Source: Adiantum capillus-veneris (Eukaryota > Streptophyta > Polypodiopsida > Polypodiales > Pteridaceae). Taken from it: a stretch of 64,000 nucleotides of DNA. The stretch lies in the NCBI GenBank assembly GCA_014529385.2, contig CM043950.1:157827545-157891544 (forward strand), read 5' to 3'. The notes under the pieces were generated by a model. That model did not search any database. It saw only the letters and a program-made list of their open reading frames with translations, and had not been told where the DNA came from. This document shows positions 44,911-57,110 of the stretch, piece after piece. The position numbers and the translations under genes were made by a program. Every line of letters starts with the position of its first letter. Position 1 is the first letter of the stretch.

Positions 44911-47900
44911 TGTAAGGACCCCAATCCCGCCGACACCAAAAACGGGAAGGTACCATTTAGAGGTCTCTAGGCCCACTAAAGTCAGAGTCGTTAAACAAGA
45001 AAAATTTCAGGGAATTCACCCTTACCATTGACAATGGTTTAGGTTTATAGCCCTAGAAATAGACCTAGTCCGGTCTCGCAGTGGAAACGGGACCATTTAA
45101 AAAAAATTCCGGCCCTATAACTTCATCATTCAGATTATGGTTTCCTTAGCCAACATTTTTCTTTCCCCTAACATATGTGAGGGCACAGTCGTTGGTGGAT
45201 TTCTCTTCCAAGTGAAGAAGTTTCTAAACGTTTTAGCGCGCAGGAATGGATAGTTACCTGACTAATCAGGTCCACCCATCCATGATTGACAACCTTAGTC
45301 AATCCCCACTTACCACCCCGCACTCACACATGATTTCTGTGTTGTTTAATTACTACCACATTCTTTTCACAATTAAAACAATGATTCCTTTTAACTTTCA
45401 CAATTGCATTTCATTAAGACAACCTTTGAAAATAGTATTGAAGACATTCTTTCAGCAAACAAACATCTTTAGACTTAAGACAAGGTACTGTCATTCTGAA
45501 GTATCTCTGACCAATATTGGCTTGTCTCAAGACCACCTATACAAGGGTGAAAAAACGGCACCCATTCCTTATTTATAAAAACCGGGGTGGAAAAAGCCAT
45601 CACCCAAAGTCCGGGCGCCCATACGCCAAATGGCTGTCCATACAATTGGGCGGTTCCTGTAGGATAAACTTGAAAGTAATATCCACAAACAAAAACAAAC
45701 ACGGGTAAAGACTCCATACGTGCTGAGGAAACCGACTCATCCATGATGGTATCGCCATCATTACTTATTACCTGGAATAAAATATTTCCAAGGAATCAAA
45801 GGTGTCTTGAGACAGTGTCTTGAGACAAGTTGTCTTATAGATGGTCAAACATTTCTTTCTTAGGTCAATCAGTAATAACCCAATCATTTCTTTCCTATTT
45901 ACAATCATTGCTCGTTGGTTTCATATAAGTTACCTTCCATTTACAGCCAGTTTATCCTTCCTAACCTTACGTATGCAATGCTAACTTAAAAATGAACTTT
46001 AAAAGATTTTAAGCGAACAAAATAGAAATCCACATGGGACTGCTCGTCCATGTGATGTGGGGCGGGAGCCCGTAGACTTTCCTCTGTTGGCCTATGGCTA
46101 GGCCCAGCCTCATGGTCATTAGTGGCCTTGTTTCTTTTGTTGCTAACATCCTCTTCCTCGGTAAGACGATTTTCCCTGGTTCTCTTTGGAGCCATGCCGG
46201 TAGCCTTATAAAAAGACTTAATTGATTAGAATTTTAATTGAATAATCTTCTTTTTCCTTTTTTACCCAAAAATAAGGATTTTTGGAGTAAGTAGGTATCT
46301 TTAATAGTCAATTTGATGAGATATTCCTCCTGTAACTTATTTATGCTATAAGTAAGTTCCCATAATTACCATTTAATTTGGAAAGCCCTTTAACTAGGTT
46401 TATCTTTAGTCTATATTCCATTTTAGCCTTAGTAAATTATAAATTTCTATCGGCTAATGGATTGCTCACCCTAAATTGTAATTAAATAGGTTCTATCTTT
46501 AGGAATTTTCATAAATTTGATTTATAACCTTTCCCTCAGATACTTATGGTCTAATTTGGGCAGAATTTCACTGATAGTAATTTGTTATACCAACCATTTA
46601 TGTTGAGGTAAATTTTTCCACCCTTCAATAGTGATTTTGGACTTTAGGTATTTATTTGGTAATCAGGTAAATTCATTTACTAATTTTCTTTCTCTATTTT
46701 GTACAAAAAATTGGTTACTTTTATTGAAGATAAATACCTAAACTATTTATCTGAGGTTGGGGTATTTATCACAGATTCTTGAAGCTGTGTTCTACCTCTG
46801 ATATTTATATCAAAGATTTTTGGATTGATTTACTATATTTCCTCTTTTTTTTTCCTAAAAATATTGTACTTTTACTGGTATAACTAGGTAAACTAAATAT
46901 CTAAGGGTAACATAATTATCACAGGTTCTAATAAGGTGTAATTAACCTCTGATAAATAACTCAAAGCATTTTGAATCAGTTTGATAATTTCCCCCTTTTA
47001 ATTTGTCATAAAAATAGAGTAATTCTGCTAAAGTAATTATCTGAGCTTGAAATAATTATCACGGGTTCCCATACATGTAATTAACCTCTGATAAATAACT
47101 CAAAATATTTTGAATCAATTTTATTATTTTCGCCTTTAATTTTCTCAAAAACATAGTGTAATTTTGCCTAATTAATTATGAAAATTACTCAAAAAATTAT
47201 AAGATAATTTTCCTAGCTTAATGACTATCTAATTCAGCTCTGATAAATATCTCAACTTAATCCAAACTTAAATAATATATTTTCCATTAATTTATGGTTA
47301 ATTTGGATAATCTCAGTCCTAATATGATAGGATAATTAATTTTCTTAATATTCCCAAGCTTAATTACAACAATCAGCAAAGAATATTTAATTAAGAGAGG
47401 ATTTATGAGTACACATAGGCCGAACCTTCAATTTATTAAGAAAATAGATTAATCTAGCCTTGCTAATTAAGAAGGATTAGGCTAATTACCGTTTAAGTTA
47501 ATCAACTAGAGCTTAATCTCTAATGATTTTTGTGTAGCAATCTCTCTAGATGAGAGAGAGCGTGTCAAGGCTCGGAGTCTAAATTTTTATGAAGAGAAGG
47601 GGGTCTTTTTATAGTTTTTCTAGGCCCCGGGCAGTTCCTGGCAGGTTTTGACACCCCAAGCAAGCCCCCAGCTTGAAGATGGTGGCAACTACTGCTAAAT
47701 CAGTCTCTGGCAGGTTCCCCCCAGCTCCACATTGCCCCTATACCTTCCAGAATCGATTTTGGTTGATTTTATTGATTTCTAATGATGAAAATTGGAATAA
47801 CAGTTAATTCTAGAACCTTAGGATAAGAAAGTCTTTGTTAATAATTATTACTGAAACCATTCAATTTTTATTAACTAATTAAATTTCTAGTGTAACCTTC

Positions 47901-48078
47901 TAGGGCTTGTAACTTCTCCTGTTTTTATCGGATTCTGATTCTGAAAATTACAAACCATAGTAAAGCTCAGCTTATGATTCCAAAAATACCAATATTAGCC
48001 ATCCTTCAACAGTGGTTTTCAAGTTAATTTTACAAGCTTTGTACAATTTTTAAGGTTTTGGAAACTGGAAACCTTACA
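44911..48078 (-). repeat. 5' LTR of the chromovirus
   Basis: 3,168 bp. The minus-strand TATA box is TATAAAAAG at 47,613-47,605. If transcription starts about 30 bases later, some 2.65 kb of LTR would precede the primer site. This leader holds the conserved 69-codon ORF at 45,986-46,195 (MAPKRTREN, basic KRNK, then HVDFYFVRLKSFKVHF). Confidence 0.93.
45986..46195 (-). CDS. 69-codon ORF within the chromovirus LTR
   Basis: The sense-strand ORF starts MAPKRTRENRLTEEEDVSNK, with a basic stretch like a nuclear localisation signal, and ends FVRLKSFKVHF. The counterpart in the other LTR (37,691-37,900) has the same length and start. The differences are mostly substitutions without stops. LTR copies share a recent common source, so conservation between them is weak evidence. 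Function is unknown; it may be an upstream ORF of the leader. Confidence 0.35.
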   Translation of the reverse strand: MAPKRTRENRLTEEEDVSNKRNKATNDHEAGPSHRPTEESLRAPAPHHMDEQSHVDFYFVRLKSFKVHF

Positions 48079-48083
48079 CATCA

Positions 48084-50366
48084 ATTCATGCAAGCTCCTA
48101 ATATCCATCATTTGTGGTGTGGCTTTCCACTGAGAAGGTACCATTTCAACCTCCAATTTTTTTTTGAGTTCTTCTATGAAAGATGGCAAAGTCTTTAGTT
48201 ACTCTATTCATATGCAACAGACCCGACATCCCCTTATAAAGATCTTATATCCCCTGGGAAAAATTCGTGATTCATGTTTATCTCAGGGATAGGTGCTGAC
48301 TGTAAAGTAGCACTACCATCTTTTTGGTTTCTGATCGATTCCCACCAGGATTGTGGCCACGGTTCTTCTACCTCTAGAATAGGCATCACTACTTGTGAGC
48401 CCACCCCATCTGTGGTATTGACTACTTTCCTTGTATCTAAAGGTGCCTCAACTCCCGGCTCTTCCTCTTTGTTTACCATACCATGAATTTCCAATTCCTG
48501 GACTTTTTTGTGAATTAGCACCTCCGTTTTGGGAGCATCTAGAACTGGCTCCATAAGATCTTGGGCCTTTTGGATGAGCTCCTTGCACAATTGCAACCTC
48601 TATTTTTCATATGGATGAGGATATGTCAGCCATCTATCCTCTTGGGTTTGGTTGTTCTTTAACCTAGCATCATAAGCTTTCAAGATCGCATCCAAAGGTT
48701 CAAAAACTTTGTCGACCAAGACTGAACCTCCCGAGTTAGTCTTTGACTCTTTAGGTTCCTTTGCGTTGTTGTTCCTTTCTTGCTCTTGTCTAAGCTGCTC
48801 TCTTGTTTGATTCAGTTCAGTTTCCAAAGCTGCTTTCTCCTTCAGCCTCTTTGCTTTCATTTTGTCTCGTTTGCCTTTCCATGATCTTCTTTCGAAGGTT
48901 CTCACCAATATGTTCTCAAATTCTGTTTGAGCAGACAATGTGGCTTTTTCAGCTGGTTGTTTTTGGCAGCTTCTTGAGCTTGAGCTCGAGTCATCACGTT
49001 TAAAGGAATGGCGGATTCTACCTCGGATCCGCTTGAAGAAGGCATCACCCCTACCACATTCATTGTTCCTTTCCCTTTGTAGTTTGGATTTTTAGCAGAG
49101 TGGTCACAGAACAAAAATATTTCTATTTGTGGACCCTTCTTTGGACAACTTTGTGCCCAATGATCACCTCCACACTCATAGCATGGACCTTCTTGTTTCA
49201 TAGCTGGTGATCCAGTTGGTGGTTGTTCTTGCCTTGTGAGGATGTTCTTTGAACCATACTCTTGATGATTGGATATGAACATGAACTTATTTGCATCCAT
49301 GGATATTGATTTTTCATGGATTGTGGCCCATGTGTTGTCTGAGTGTAGTTGACTATCACTCTCTCATCATTCAGAAGTGGTGGTTGTTGCCCTAGCACAC
49401 TTTGTGGCTTTGGTTAAGTGCTACACCATGGAGTGAGATGATCCCCTCCACAAGTATTGCATCTTCTCAATTGAGTCTATCGTACAATTAGGTTTTGTTT
49501 GTAGCCTTCATATATTCTTCTAATCACCCCCTTGATCACTTGATCAATGATTGGTTCCCAAGGATTTTGAACATCCTTCTTTTCTGTTGATTTTCTCTTT
49601 GGAGAAGAGGCACTACTAGTCGCATTGTCGGTATCTTCACTCACCTCTTCGTAGGCCTTGCAATTGTCAACTAGATAAAGAGCTTCTCTAGTGACTTGCT
49701 CAAACGTCGTGCATCCTTTTAGATGTAGTTCCTTTTTGAGAGTTTCACTTTTTTAGCCCTTATGAAGAGAACCGATAATCTCTCATCTTGCGATAACTCT
49801 CTCATAGGACATTTATCTATGTATTATTTGAAGCGAAGCAGAGCTTCCTTCACTCTCTCGTTTGTTTTCTGCTTGAAAGCATAGATTTGGGACACTGTGT
49901 TGTGTTTGATTCCCCTTTTCAAGAACTCCTCCGTAAATTCATGTAAGAGTTGTTCTATGCTTGTAAATACATCCCTATTCAATGGTTGGAACCAACTCAA
50001 GGCTGTCCCTTCTAATGTAAACCCAAATCCCTCATACTGAGTATGGAAATCTGCAATCTGTTCAGCTCTCAAAACTTGGTTGAAGAGTGAGACATGAGCA
50101 TATGGATCCCCTAACCCACTGTACTTTGTCTTGACACATTGAGCCACTTGATATGGTCTTAATCGTTGTGGTCCAGCCACCAATCTAACCAACTCATGGT
50201 CTCTTGTAAAGACGTCTCTCATTCTATCCTCTCGTCTTGGAGAAAATCCCGATGGAATCCTCTCTGATGTGTACTTTGGCATCGTATTTGGCTGGAAGTA
50301 AGTAGAGATCCTTGTATGCATATGTCTCCAGATCATTTGGATCAACAAGTTTGTAGTCACGTCCAT
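48084..50366 (-). pseudogene. Gag of the older gypsy-type element, split by the chromovirus
   Basis: ATG 50,366 is preceded in frame by a stop. The protein carries a retrotransposon gag domain (DPYAHVSLFNQVLRAEQIAD, FGFTLEGTALSWFQPL, EFTEEFLKRGI). After stops it continues with a zinc knuckle CYECGGDHWAQSCPKKG near 49,175, a Lys/Glu-rich helical region (MKAKRLKEKAALETELNQTR) and a segment ending near 48,240. The frame crosses the chromovirus target site towards the protease at 36.6 kb. A tRNA-Asp-like primer site and LTR lie upstream at 55.8 kb, so Athila/Tat affinity is inferred. Confidence 0.85.
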
Positions 50367-52279
50367 ACTTATCTACTGTCATAAAAACTAATATCTAACC
50401 AACCCAAATGATTTTCTCATATTAAACTGATCACTTAATGTGGGAGAATAAACGGAAACAAGGGTTAAGATATAGACATGTGCTTATAGATCTATCTCAA
50501 CAAGGGGCCAATGGTAAAGGAGCCCAAATGAGAGATGGTCTATCAAAGAGCAAGGCTAACCAATGGAGCATAAGACCTTAGGGTTAGCTTCATTGAAGAC
50601 TTCCAATAATGTGTGTAAACGTCCTTTCACCTTAGGTAAGCTAGGGCTGAGCTTGAGGCGCGGGAACCCGACCCAGCTCGAGGTGCTTGTCCTGCTTGTC
50701 ATGCTTGATGACTAAGGTGCTTGAGGTGCTTGATGATTGAGGTGCTTGAGATGCTTGAGGTGATTAATGATTGAGATGATTGAGGTGCTTGACATGCTAG
50801 GGTTGCACTTGAGGTGAGAACCCAGCCCAAGCTTAAAGTGCTTAAGGGCCAAGCTTGTGGTGGGAACTAGGCCTATGCATGAGGGGTTGAGGTGTCAAAA
50901 AGTCAAAGATTCAATCCCTACAAGGAGGGGGAGATGAGAGAGAACACCCACACACTCACACAAGGCATGCATGGTACAAAGAAAGCAAAAGGGACACTTG
51001 TCAAGTTCCTCCTCATGTTGCCCTCATGGTGTGCCTAAAGCCTATTGGTTGGCCACCCAAGGGGTCCAATGATAATTTAGGGGATTTAATTAATTGATTT
51101 TGCATTTATCAAGTCCTCTCTCTCAAAGGGGAAAGGGGGACACTTGTCTCAAGGCTACCCTTGCTGCTTGGAATGCCTCCTGCTTATGATTGGCTAAGCC
51201 TGGAGGGTTCCAATGAGCTTCAAGCATGAGCTACAAGGGGGGGTCGACCCAAGCAAGCTAGGGGGTTTCTTAGGGGGTATACTCACCCACACACACTCAC
51301 AAACACTCTCATTGTGTGCTAGGCAAAGTGCAAGAGCTCCATCTCCTTCTCCAAGCTCCTTGAAAAGTTGAGAGCATACACCAACACTCTTCGCTATGGA
51401 ATGCAAATCCAACCAAGAGCTATGCTTCAATGCTTAAGCTTTCCATCTTCTCCATCTTCATTACTATGCTATTATGTATGCTAAGCAAGAAGAGTGATGA
51501 TAAGTGAGGAATTATTTCTTTCTCCTATGGAATACTTCTTCTTCCTTTCCCTACCCTCATTCCCTGCTAGCTCTCTCCACCTTCGAAGGTGTTTGAGGTC
51601 TTGGGACTGAGGCTTGGGATAGTTAGTGCTTTCCATAAAGTGCATGTTATGATTATTGAAAGAAGGCTAATGATTTATTGCAAGTAGATTAGTTACTTAA
51701 TACAAGTAGATTAATTGTATTGCAAGGAAGATTAATTGTTGCTTTAGACACAAGTTGATGCATAAAAGTATACATCCTCATGCACTCAAATGATTTGTGG
51801 AACACAAAGACTAATGATGTTCACGAGTTCTTTATTGTTTTCAAGCTAAGATTGATTGTTGATATTATGAAAAAACTTGGTGTATAAAGCTTCCATCTCC
51901 ATACTGCCAAAGAGGTCTCAAGGAACACAAAGATTCTATTGTACCAAGTCTCTCTTAATGAGAGAATCCATAATACAAATTCCTTTTGGAGGGGGGACCG
52001 GCTCCACATAAATCCGGTCCTCAATTGTTGTCATATTCTCTAAAATCTCTCTCTCTCTCTCTCGCGCGCAAAGGTACTGCTCATGCCTAGTTAATTAAGT
52101 GTTATGATTAAGTTGCTACTACCAATTAAGTTCACCATCTATGCTCTCAAAGTTGCTCACTCTAATTCTCTTAATTCCGCTATTCTCTAAGTTCATAGGC
52201 CATTTCCATTACATCTACCATCAAAAATTGCACTCCGTGGGAATTTATATATGTGAAGACATAGAGGTTCTTATGCATT
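50367..52279. other. Leader or unassigned region with short tandem repeats
   Basis: 50,660-50,810 holds degenerate repeats of GAGGTGCTTGA (11-24-bp spacing). 51,280-51,370 resembles the copia LTR tail (CTCTCATTGTGTGC, CATCTCCTTCTCCAAGCT), without a partner. A (CT)n run lies at 52,045-52,063. No coding frame is recognised. Confidence 0.4.
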
Positions 52280-52724
52280 AGGTGAAATTTGGACTCACAA
52301 AGGGGCCCTTTAAGCAGTTTGACTTTACCTCTTTTTACCAAAACGGGTGCATGGATAAATTTTTGCAAACAAATTCCAAAGTTGGTGGAGGTTTGACAGT
52401 TAGAATGTCCTCTTCAAGCTCTATCTACTGATATATAGCATGCCATTAGCGTCCTCATATTTTAGAAGATTTCTTTTTTTTATTCACTTAGATTCCGACA
52501 GAGTTGTCACATCATAGGTGAATAAAAAAATGAATCTTCTAAAATATGAGGAATCTCATGGCGTGCTATATATCAGTAGATAGAGCTTGAAGAGGAAATT
52601 CTAACTGTCAAACCTCTGCCAACTTTGGAGTTTTTTTGCAAAAATCTATCCATGTGCCCGTTTTGGTAGAGAGAGGTAAAGTCAAGCTCCTTAAAGGGCC
52701 CATTTGTGAGTCCAAATTTCACCT
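52280..52724. repeat. Large foldback: 209-bp and 207-bp arms, 29-bp loop
   Basis: 52,280-52,488 is complementary to 52,518-52,724 with about 90% identity, for example TTTGACAGTTAGAAT against ATTCTAACTGTCAAA and CATATTTTAGAAGAT against ATCTTCTAAAATATG. The outer ends are AGGTGAAATTTGG and CCAAATTTCACCT. The flanks show no matching target duplication. A transcript would form a long hairpin. It may be an inverted duplication, or a MITE with very long terminal repeats. Confidence 0.85.
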
Positions 52725-52995
52725 ACTGAAATGTCAACTCTCCAGCATTGGGTTCTATACACCTGTATAAGACATATGGATCCTTATATGTGAATCTATA
52801 CAAGCCCTCATGAGTGTAATCCGTAAGCACTCTCATGGATTCATTGGCTTTGATGAATCTCACATTTTGTTTGTTGATCAGAGGATGCTTCTCCTCTAGG
52901 TATTCTCCCAATCCCATTGTTGTCGGCATTGCATCCTTTTTCATGTCTCTGAGTGGAGTAGAGAACCATGGTGGTGGATGATTTTTCATGGTCAA
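52725..52995 (-). other. Open frame next to the foldback, unknown
   Basis: A 90-codon minus-strand ORF (MTMKNHPPPWFSTPLRDMKK..., GLYRFTYKDPYVLYRC) ends at the foldback arm. The segment GLYRFTY resembles NLYVFTY in the ORF at 52,180-52,368, which ends in the other arm, so the two sides may derive from one duplicated coding segment. The family is not recognised. Confidence 0.3.
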
Positions 52996-53149
52996 GACTC
53001 ACTCAAATCTCTCAAGATAGTACTTGACAAGCCCAACTTGGTTTAGTGCAACTTATCCCTTTTTGCCCCTGGTAAGGTCTCTCAAAAATCAAGAATTTGT
53101 GACTTTTTTGGTTTTTGGAAATTACTCTTGGGGTTCCCTAAAAGTTTGG

Positions 53150-55350
53150 ATTTAGGAAACCTAAAAAACTCAGCTCTGAAGTTTGGGTCTAGGTCTATGT
53201 TATTGCCCACAAGCTTTCTTCCTAGCTATACGTGACTCAATTTGGAGTTGTCTATCAAAAGTTAGAGCACTTTTAATAAACTGCAGTTGAAACAGCACTC
53301 AAAACAATCTCAGGAGCAGAACATAGGAACTTTGGCTTGTATCTTGGCCTCCAAAAGGCATTTTTAGCTCAAACTTGAGATTTGGGATGTCCTCAAGTAT
53401 GTCTACAAGATAACCAAGTGAGATACCCCCACTATGCTGAGAGGTACATGGATTGCGATCCATGTTCCCTGTCAAATTTTTTGCTCCAAATTTTCCTAAA
53501 TTTTGACTCTGTGTAGACATGGTCATGTGCAGGCTATATACCAATTTTCATCAAATTCTGAGGTTGAGGTACATGGATCGCGATCGATGTTCAAGCACAC
53601 CTAGACTTGATCTCTTGGAAGCTTGTTGCACTCTATGTCCACAAGCTAAATCTCAAATCTTTTTGAATTTGGACTTGGTTTGACAGGTCAAATGACCAGC
53701 ACTAGGTCTGTACTGCGGTTTTTTGTCTGTCACCTGTTTTGCTCCCCTTTGACCCGAATTTGGTCAATTTTTTTCAAAATAAGACTTGGGGATATGTCTC
53801 CTTGTGTATGCACTACTGATCTGGAAACTTTCAATTCAAGCTGTCACTATGGGTACATGGATCGTGATCCATGTTTGGAGCCCAAATTTACTTATTTTGC
53901 TACCATTAGAATCAGCATGATTAGGAGATCCTATGGTATCAAATTTTTTGAAAATGGACCTCTGGATTGAAAGTTAGGTCAGTTCTGGCACTTGCTCAGA
54001 GTACCTTGCAGTTATGGGCTTTTGGACAGGGTTTTGATATCCAAATTCACTTTTGAAAAGATCACAAGACTCCTTGTGATGTCCTTTAACTATGACACAA
54101 GTTTGGTATCAATCCGTGACAAAGAAACATGGATCGCAATCCATGTACCTATGTCTCAGATTGTACTGAAACATGGCACACAGTTTACCCTTGGTCCGAC
54201 ACAGATCCTTGCTATATGGTTTTTGTGTGATTTGGACTTGTTTAGGCCAGGCAAAAGTCAATCCCCAGGTCTGTTTTAGGGTTTTCACCTTGAGCTGCTT
54301 TTGGCTCTTTTCACCCAATTTTTGAACTTTTTTGACAAATATTCTTTGGGGACTTTTGTTCACAATGGTCTTTGCTACACGCTTGAAAAGTTTCTGTCCA
54401 AAAATTCCTCTGTGGTACATGGATCACGATCCATGTTCCACTACTTTTGGATCTGAATTTTTGGTGTGCATACAACTTATGATGTTTGTAGCTTGCTCCA
54501 CAAATCTTTTTGAATTTGAATTAGTTTTGCCCTACCAAAACTGGCTTCTACCGTTTGCTGTGACAATTTTGACAATGTTCTGTTTTTGGCTCTTTTGACC
54601 ACTTTTTACAACTTTTTTGCATATGGTTCTTTCGGGAAAGTTGTTCCAAATAGTACTAGCTATCTACTGCTGAAATCTCAGCCAAAAGATATTCAAAAAA
54701 ATTTCATGAGGTACATGGATCGCGATCCATGTTTGGAAGCCAAACTGATATTTCTTGGTACCATCAAAATCAGCATGTTTACTAGATGCTATGTTATCAA
54801 AAGTTTTGGATTTTGACAAGTTTCTGTCATTCAAAAGCAACTTCTTCTGTCTGTCCTGCGGTTTTTCAATAGTTTCTGTATTTGGCTATTTTGACCAACT
54901 TTTTTCAATTTTTTGTTATGGCCCCTTTTGGAAAAGTTGTTCCAAATGATATTAGGGATATACTTGTCAAATATCAACCCCAAATGTCAAAAAGGTACAT
55001 GGATCGTTATCCATGTTTGACAGCATTTTTTCATAAATTTTGTTATGCAGGTTATCTATCCCCTGTAGAAGCCAAATCTCACCCCTTTAGGAATTTGAAT
55101 CCAAAAATCTCAAGATTTGCTTAATTTTTTTGTCTGCAATGCCCGTTTTACTGTTTTTGCCCTAACAGTCAATTCTGATGTGATTTTTTACTTTTTCTTT
55201 CAAGACAACTTGATGAGAGCAATGTCCCAATGATGCTCAATGTAACTGGTCACTTTTTTGGCAGATTTGGTCTTTGGGGTACATGGATCACGATCCATGT
55301 TCCTCCACAGAATCTTGCCAAACTTTCCAGCTTGCTTCTAGAGAGTCTGC
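53150..55350 (-). repeat. Leader array with eight 20-bp palindromes at ~284-bp spacing
   Basis: Versions of ACATGGATCGCGATCCATGT lie at 53,447, 53,571, 53,855, 54,127, 54,417, 54,713 (perfect), 54,997 and 55,281. Steps are 124, 284, 272, 290, 296, 284 and 284 bp. Sequence between palindromes is only loosely conserved (AATCTTTTTGAATTTG, ATCAGCATG..., TTGACC-TTTTT), whereas the dyad is well kept. The array lies between the primer site at 55.83 kb and gag at 50.4 kb. It is therefore part of the 5' leader of the older gypsy-type element. Confidence 0.88.
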
Positions 55351-55826
55351 TAATGCCCTTGATCCACAAATTTTTGAATTTGGAGCACTTTTGAGGTCTC
55401 TACCATCAAATTTTTATAATTTCAGAGTTATGGCCATTTCAACCAAAATATGCTTTTCACCCTTTTTTCCCTCAATCTTTAGCCCAAATTTGATGGTGGT
55501 AGTTTCTACTTACCCTACTCCTAAGTACTGAAATGAAACATGAAACAATAACAAACTGAACGGTACAAAATAAAGTCAAAACGAAAAATGGAACAGCACT
55601 CTAAAAGCATAGAGAAAATTGAAGAATGAAATGCTTTTGGCTATCTCACTCACAACCCTCTTTACTTCTCAAGAATAGATCTAGCAGGTCCTCGACTTCT
55701 AAACTCTATCAAGCACTAAACCCCATGTCTAGCTGCTTCACTGCTAAGGTGTAAATGGAATGGAAGAAAAATGTTCAAAAAAGAATTCTTTAAATACGCA
55801 CTAGGTCACTCACCATCTAAGGATCA

Positions 55827-55847
55827 TATCCCCGGTAGCAGCGCCAA
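55827..55847 (-). promoter_or_regulatory. Primer-binding site, tRNA-Asp-like
   Basis: The minus strand reads TTGGCGCTGCTACCGGGGAT directly after the LTR end CCCGCTAACA. It is close to the TGGCGCCGTTGCCGGGGA site typical of Athila/Tat-type plant gypsy elements. Confidence 0.75.
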
Positions 55848-56262
55848 TGTTAGCGGGTCGCCGAGACGGACGTCTACAACATAGCTTTTTGGCACTAACA
55901 TAATGTCAATACCCAGGGAAAGTGACCCGGATGGGGCATAAAGACTCTATGAAGTCATCAATATCATGAAGTGAACCTTAACAAGAAAACACACTATCTC
56001 AACATGCTCAGGGAAATCTGCCTATGTCCTTTCTCACATCTCTCGGTCATCACGCCATTTCGGCACTCGAACGGACTCGAAATGCAACAAAACTTTAGGA
56101 GGAGGTCTAGGACACCTAGGGGCACTATCCTAGCAATTCTAGTTGCAATCTAACAAGGTACCAAAATCACGATCCATCATGAAAAATGTCCTAAAAACTG
56201 CAACAGAACAGTCCAGAAGTGTCGCCCTATGGTCTAAGAACACTCTCCTATGGTCAAAACCA
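55848..56262 (-). repeat. 5' LTR (part) of the older gypsy-type element
   Basis: It starts, in plus coordinates, with TGTTAGCGGGTCGCC next to the primer site. 56,092-56,262 aligns with 22,858-23,030. To the right of 56,262 the match to the other LTR is lost, so the remaining LTR is missing or displaced by the plus-strand element that follows. Confidence 0.65.
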
Positions 56263-57110
56263 AGCAAGTTAGGCTTTCAAAACTTCAAGTCAATTGCTGA
56301 CCGGCTGAAACCTCAATGGAGACACTCGAAAAAGCAATGGTATATCAGCCAAAGTACTCAAGAAATCAAAGAAAAGCTAAGCAATGTTCGTTCCGAGCAG
56401 TTTAGTCAAAGTCAATGATCCGATTTCGGTTAAAGACAAGAAATAGACACAGAAAGACAAACACATGGGATGGATAGCATCACACTGGAGCTTAAAGGAA
56501 CATGAGTACTATGGAGGTAACAGACAGATATGGGTGCCAAAATCGTAGTTTAGGGCATATGAAGTAACTTCAAGTCCTTCCTAAGAAAGAAGGCCCACAA
56601 GGAATGAACCTTGACAATATCCTAGAATACCTAAGATACAGGTGTACATTAGACCAACATCGAAAGAGGCTAAAGTCTACCACAAATTTCAAAAGGATAC
56701 AGAAAAAAGACGGATCTCAAAGAGTCCTCCCCTTGGACAAGGATTTTACACAAGGTATACAAAGATTTGGCCACCAGTCAACCACAAGCCAACTACAACT
56801 ACACCAGACCTACATGAAGATCTCAAGAGATCAACAAGACCTAAATCTCAACAAAGTCAACAAAGGAGATACAAAGGTCATCAAGAGATTTGGATTACTA
56901 AGTCTTCCAATGCTCCTAGTCAAAAGCCAGATGCCAATAGCCAACAGAGGCCTACAACAACATCAAAGACTCCTATCAACGGGCCTACTTGGAGAATCAA
57001 ATGGATAATGGAGACTTCACAGTCAAAGAAGGACAACCCAACCAACAAGAATGCAGATTCAAAGATGATAAAATAGGTATGGCAAAAGAAACCTTCAATG
57101 CCAACTTGGT
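56263..57110 (+). pseudogene. Tryptophan-repeat protein region of a second gypsy-type element
   Basis: Plus-strand frames repeat the motif seen at 24.9-25.8 kb: GWIASHWSLKEHEYYGGN then RQIWVPKS at 56,468-56,548, then LGQGFYTRYTKIWPP near 56,740, then YKGHQEIWITKSS near 56,880. The frame changes between repeats. The longest open part is 56,642-57,076. It sits upstream of a polypurine tract and LTR on the same strand, which gives the orientation. Confidence 0.45.

Larger units (their letters stand above)
36629..48078 (-). mobile_element. Ty3/gypsy chromovirus, 11.45 kb, long LTRs (Tekay/Del-like)
   Basis: LTRs of about 3.16 kb (36,629-39,792 and 44,911-48,078) begin TGTAAGG and end CCTTACA. 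The element is flanked by a perfect CATCA duplication (36,624-36,628; 48,079-48,083). Orientation is minus: primer site at 44,897-44,908, then gag, protease, reverse transcriptase, RNase H, integrase and a C-terminal chromodomain. Chromodomain plus multi-kilobase LTRs plus a tRNA-Met primer fits the Tekay/Del lineage. The LTR pair looks roughly 93% identical over the stretch I compared, and the coding parts have many stops, so it is old. It is nested in an older gypsy element. Confidence 0.93.

Noticed and set aside
51280-51370. Copia LTR tail similarity (CTCTCATTGTGTGC, CTTCTCCAAGCT)
   Set aside because: Match is short, lacks LTR ends, primer site and a partner; kept only as a note within the unassigned region.
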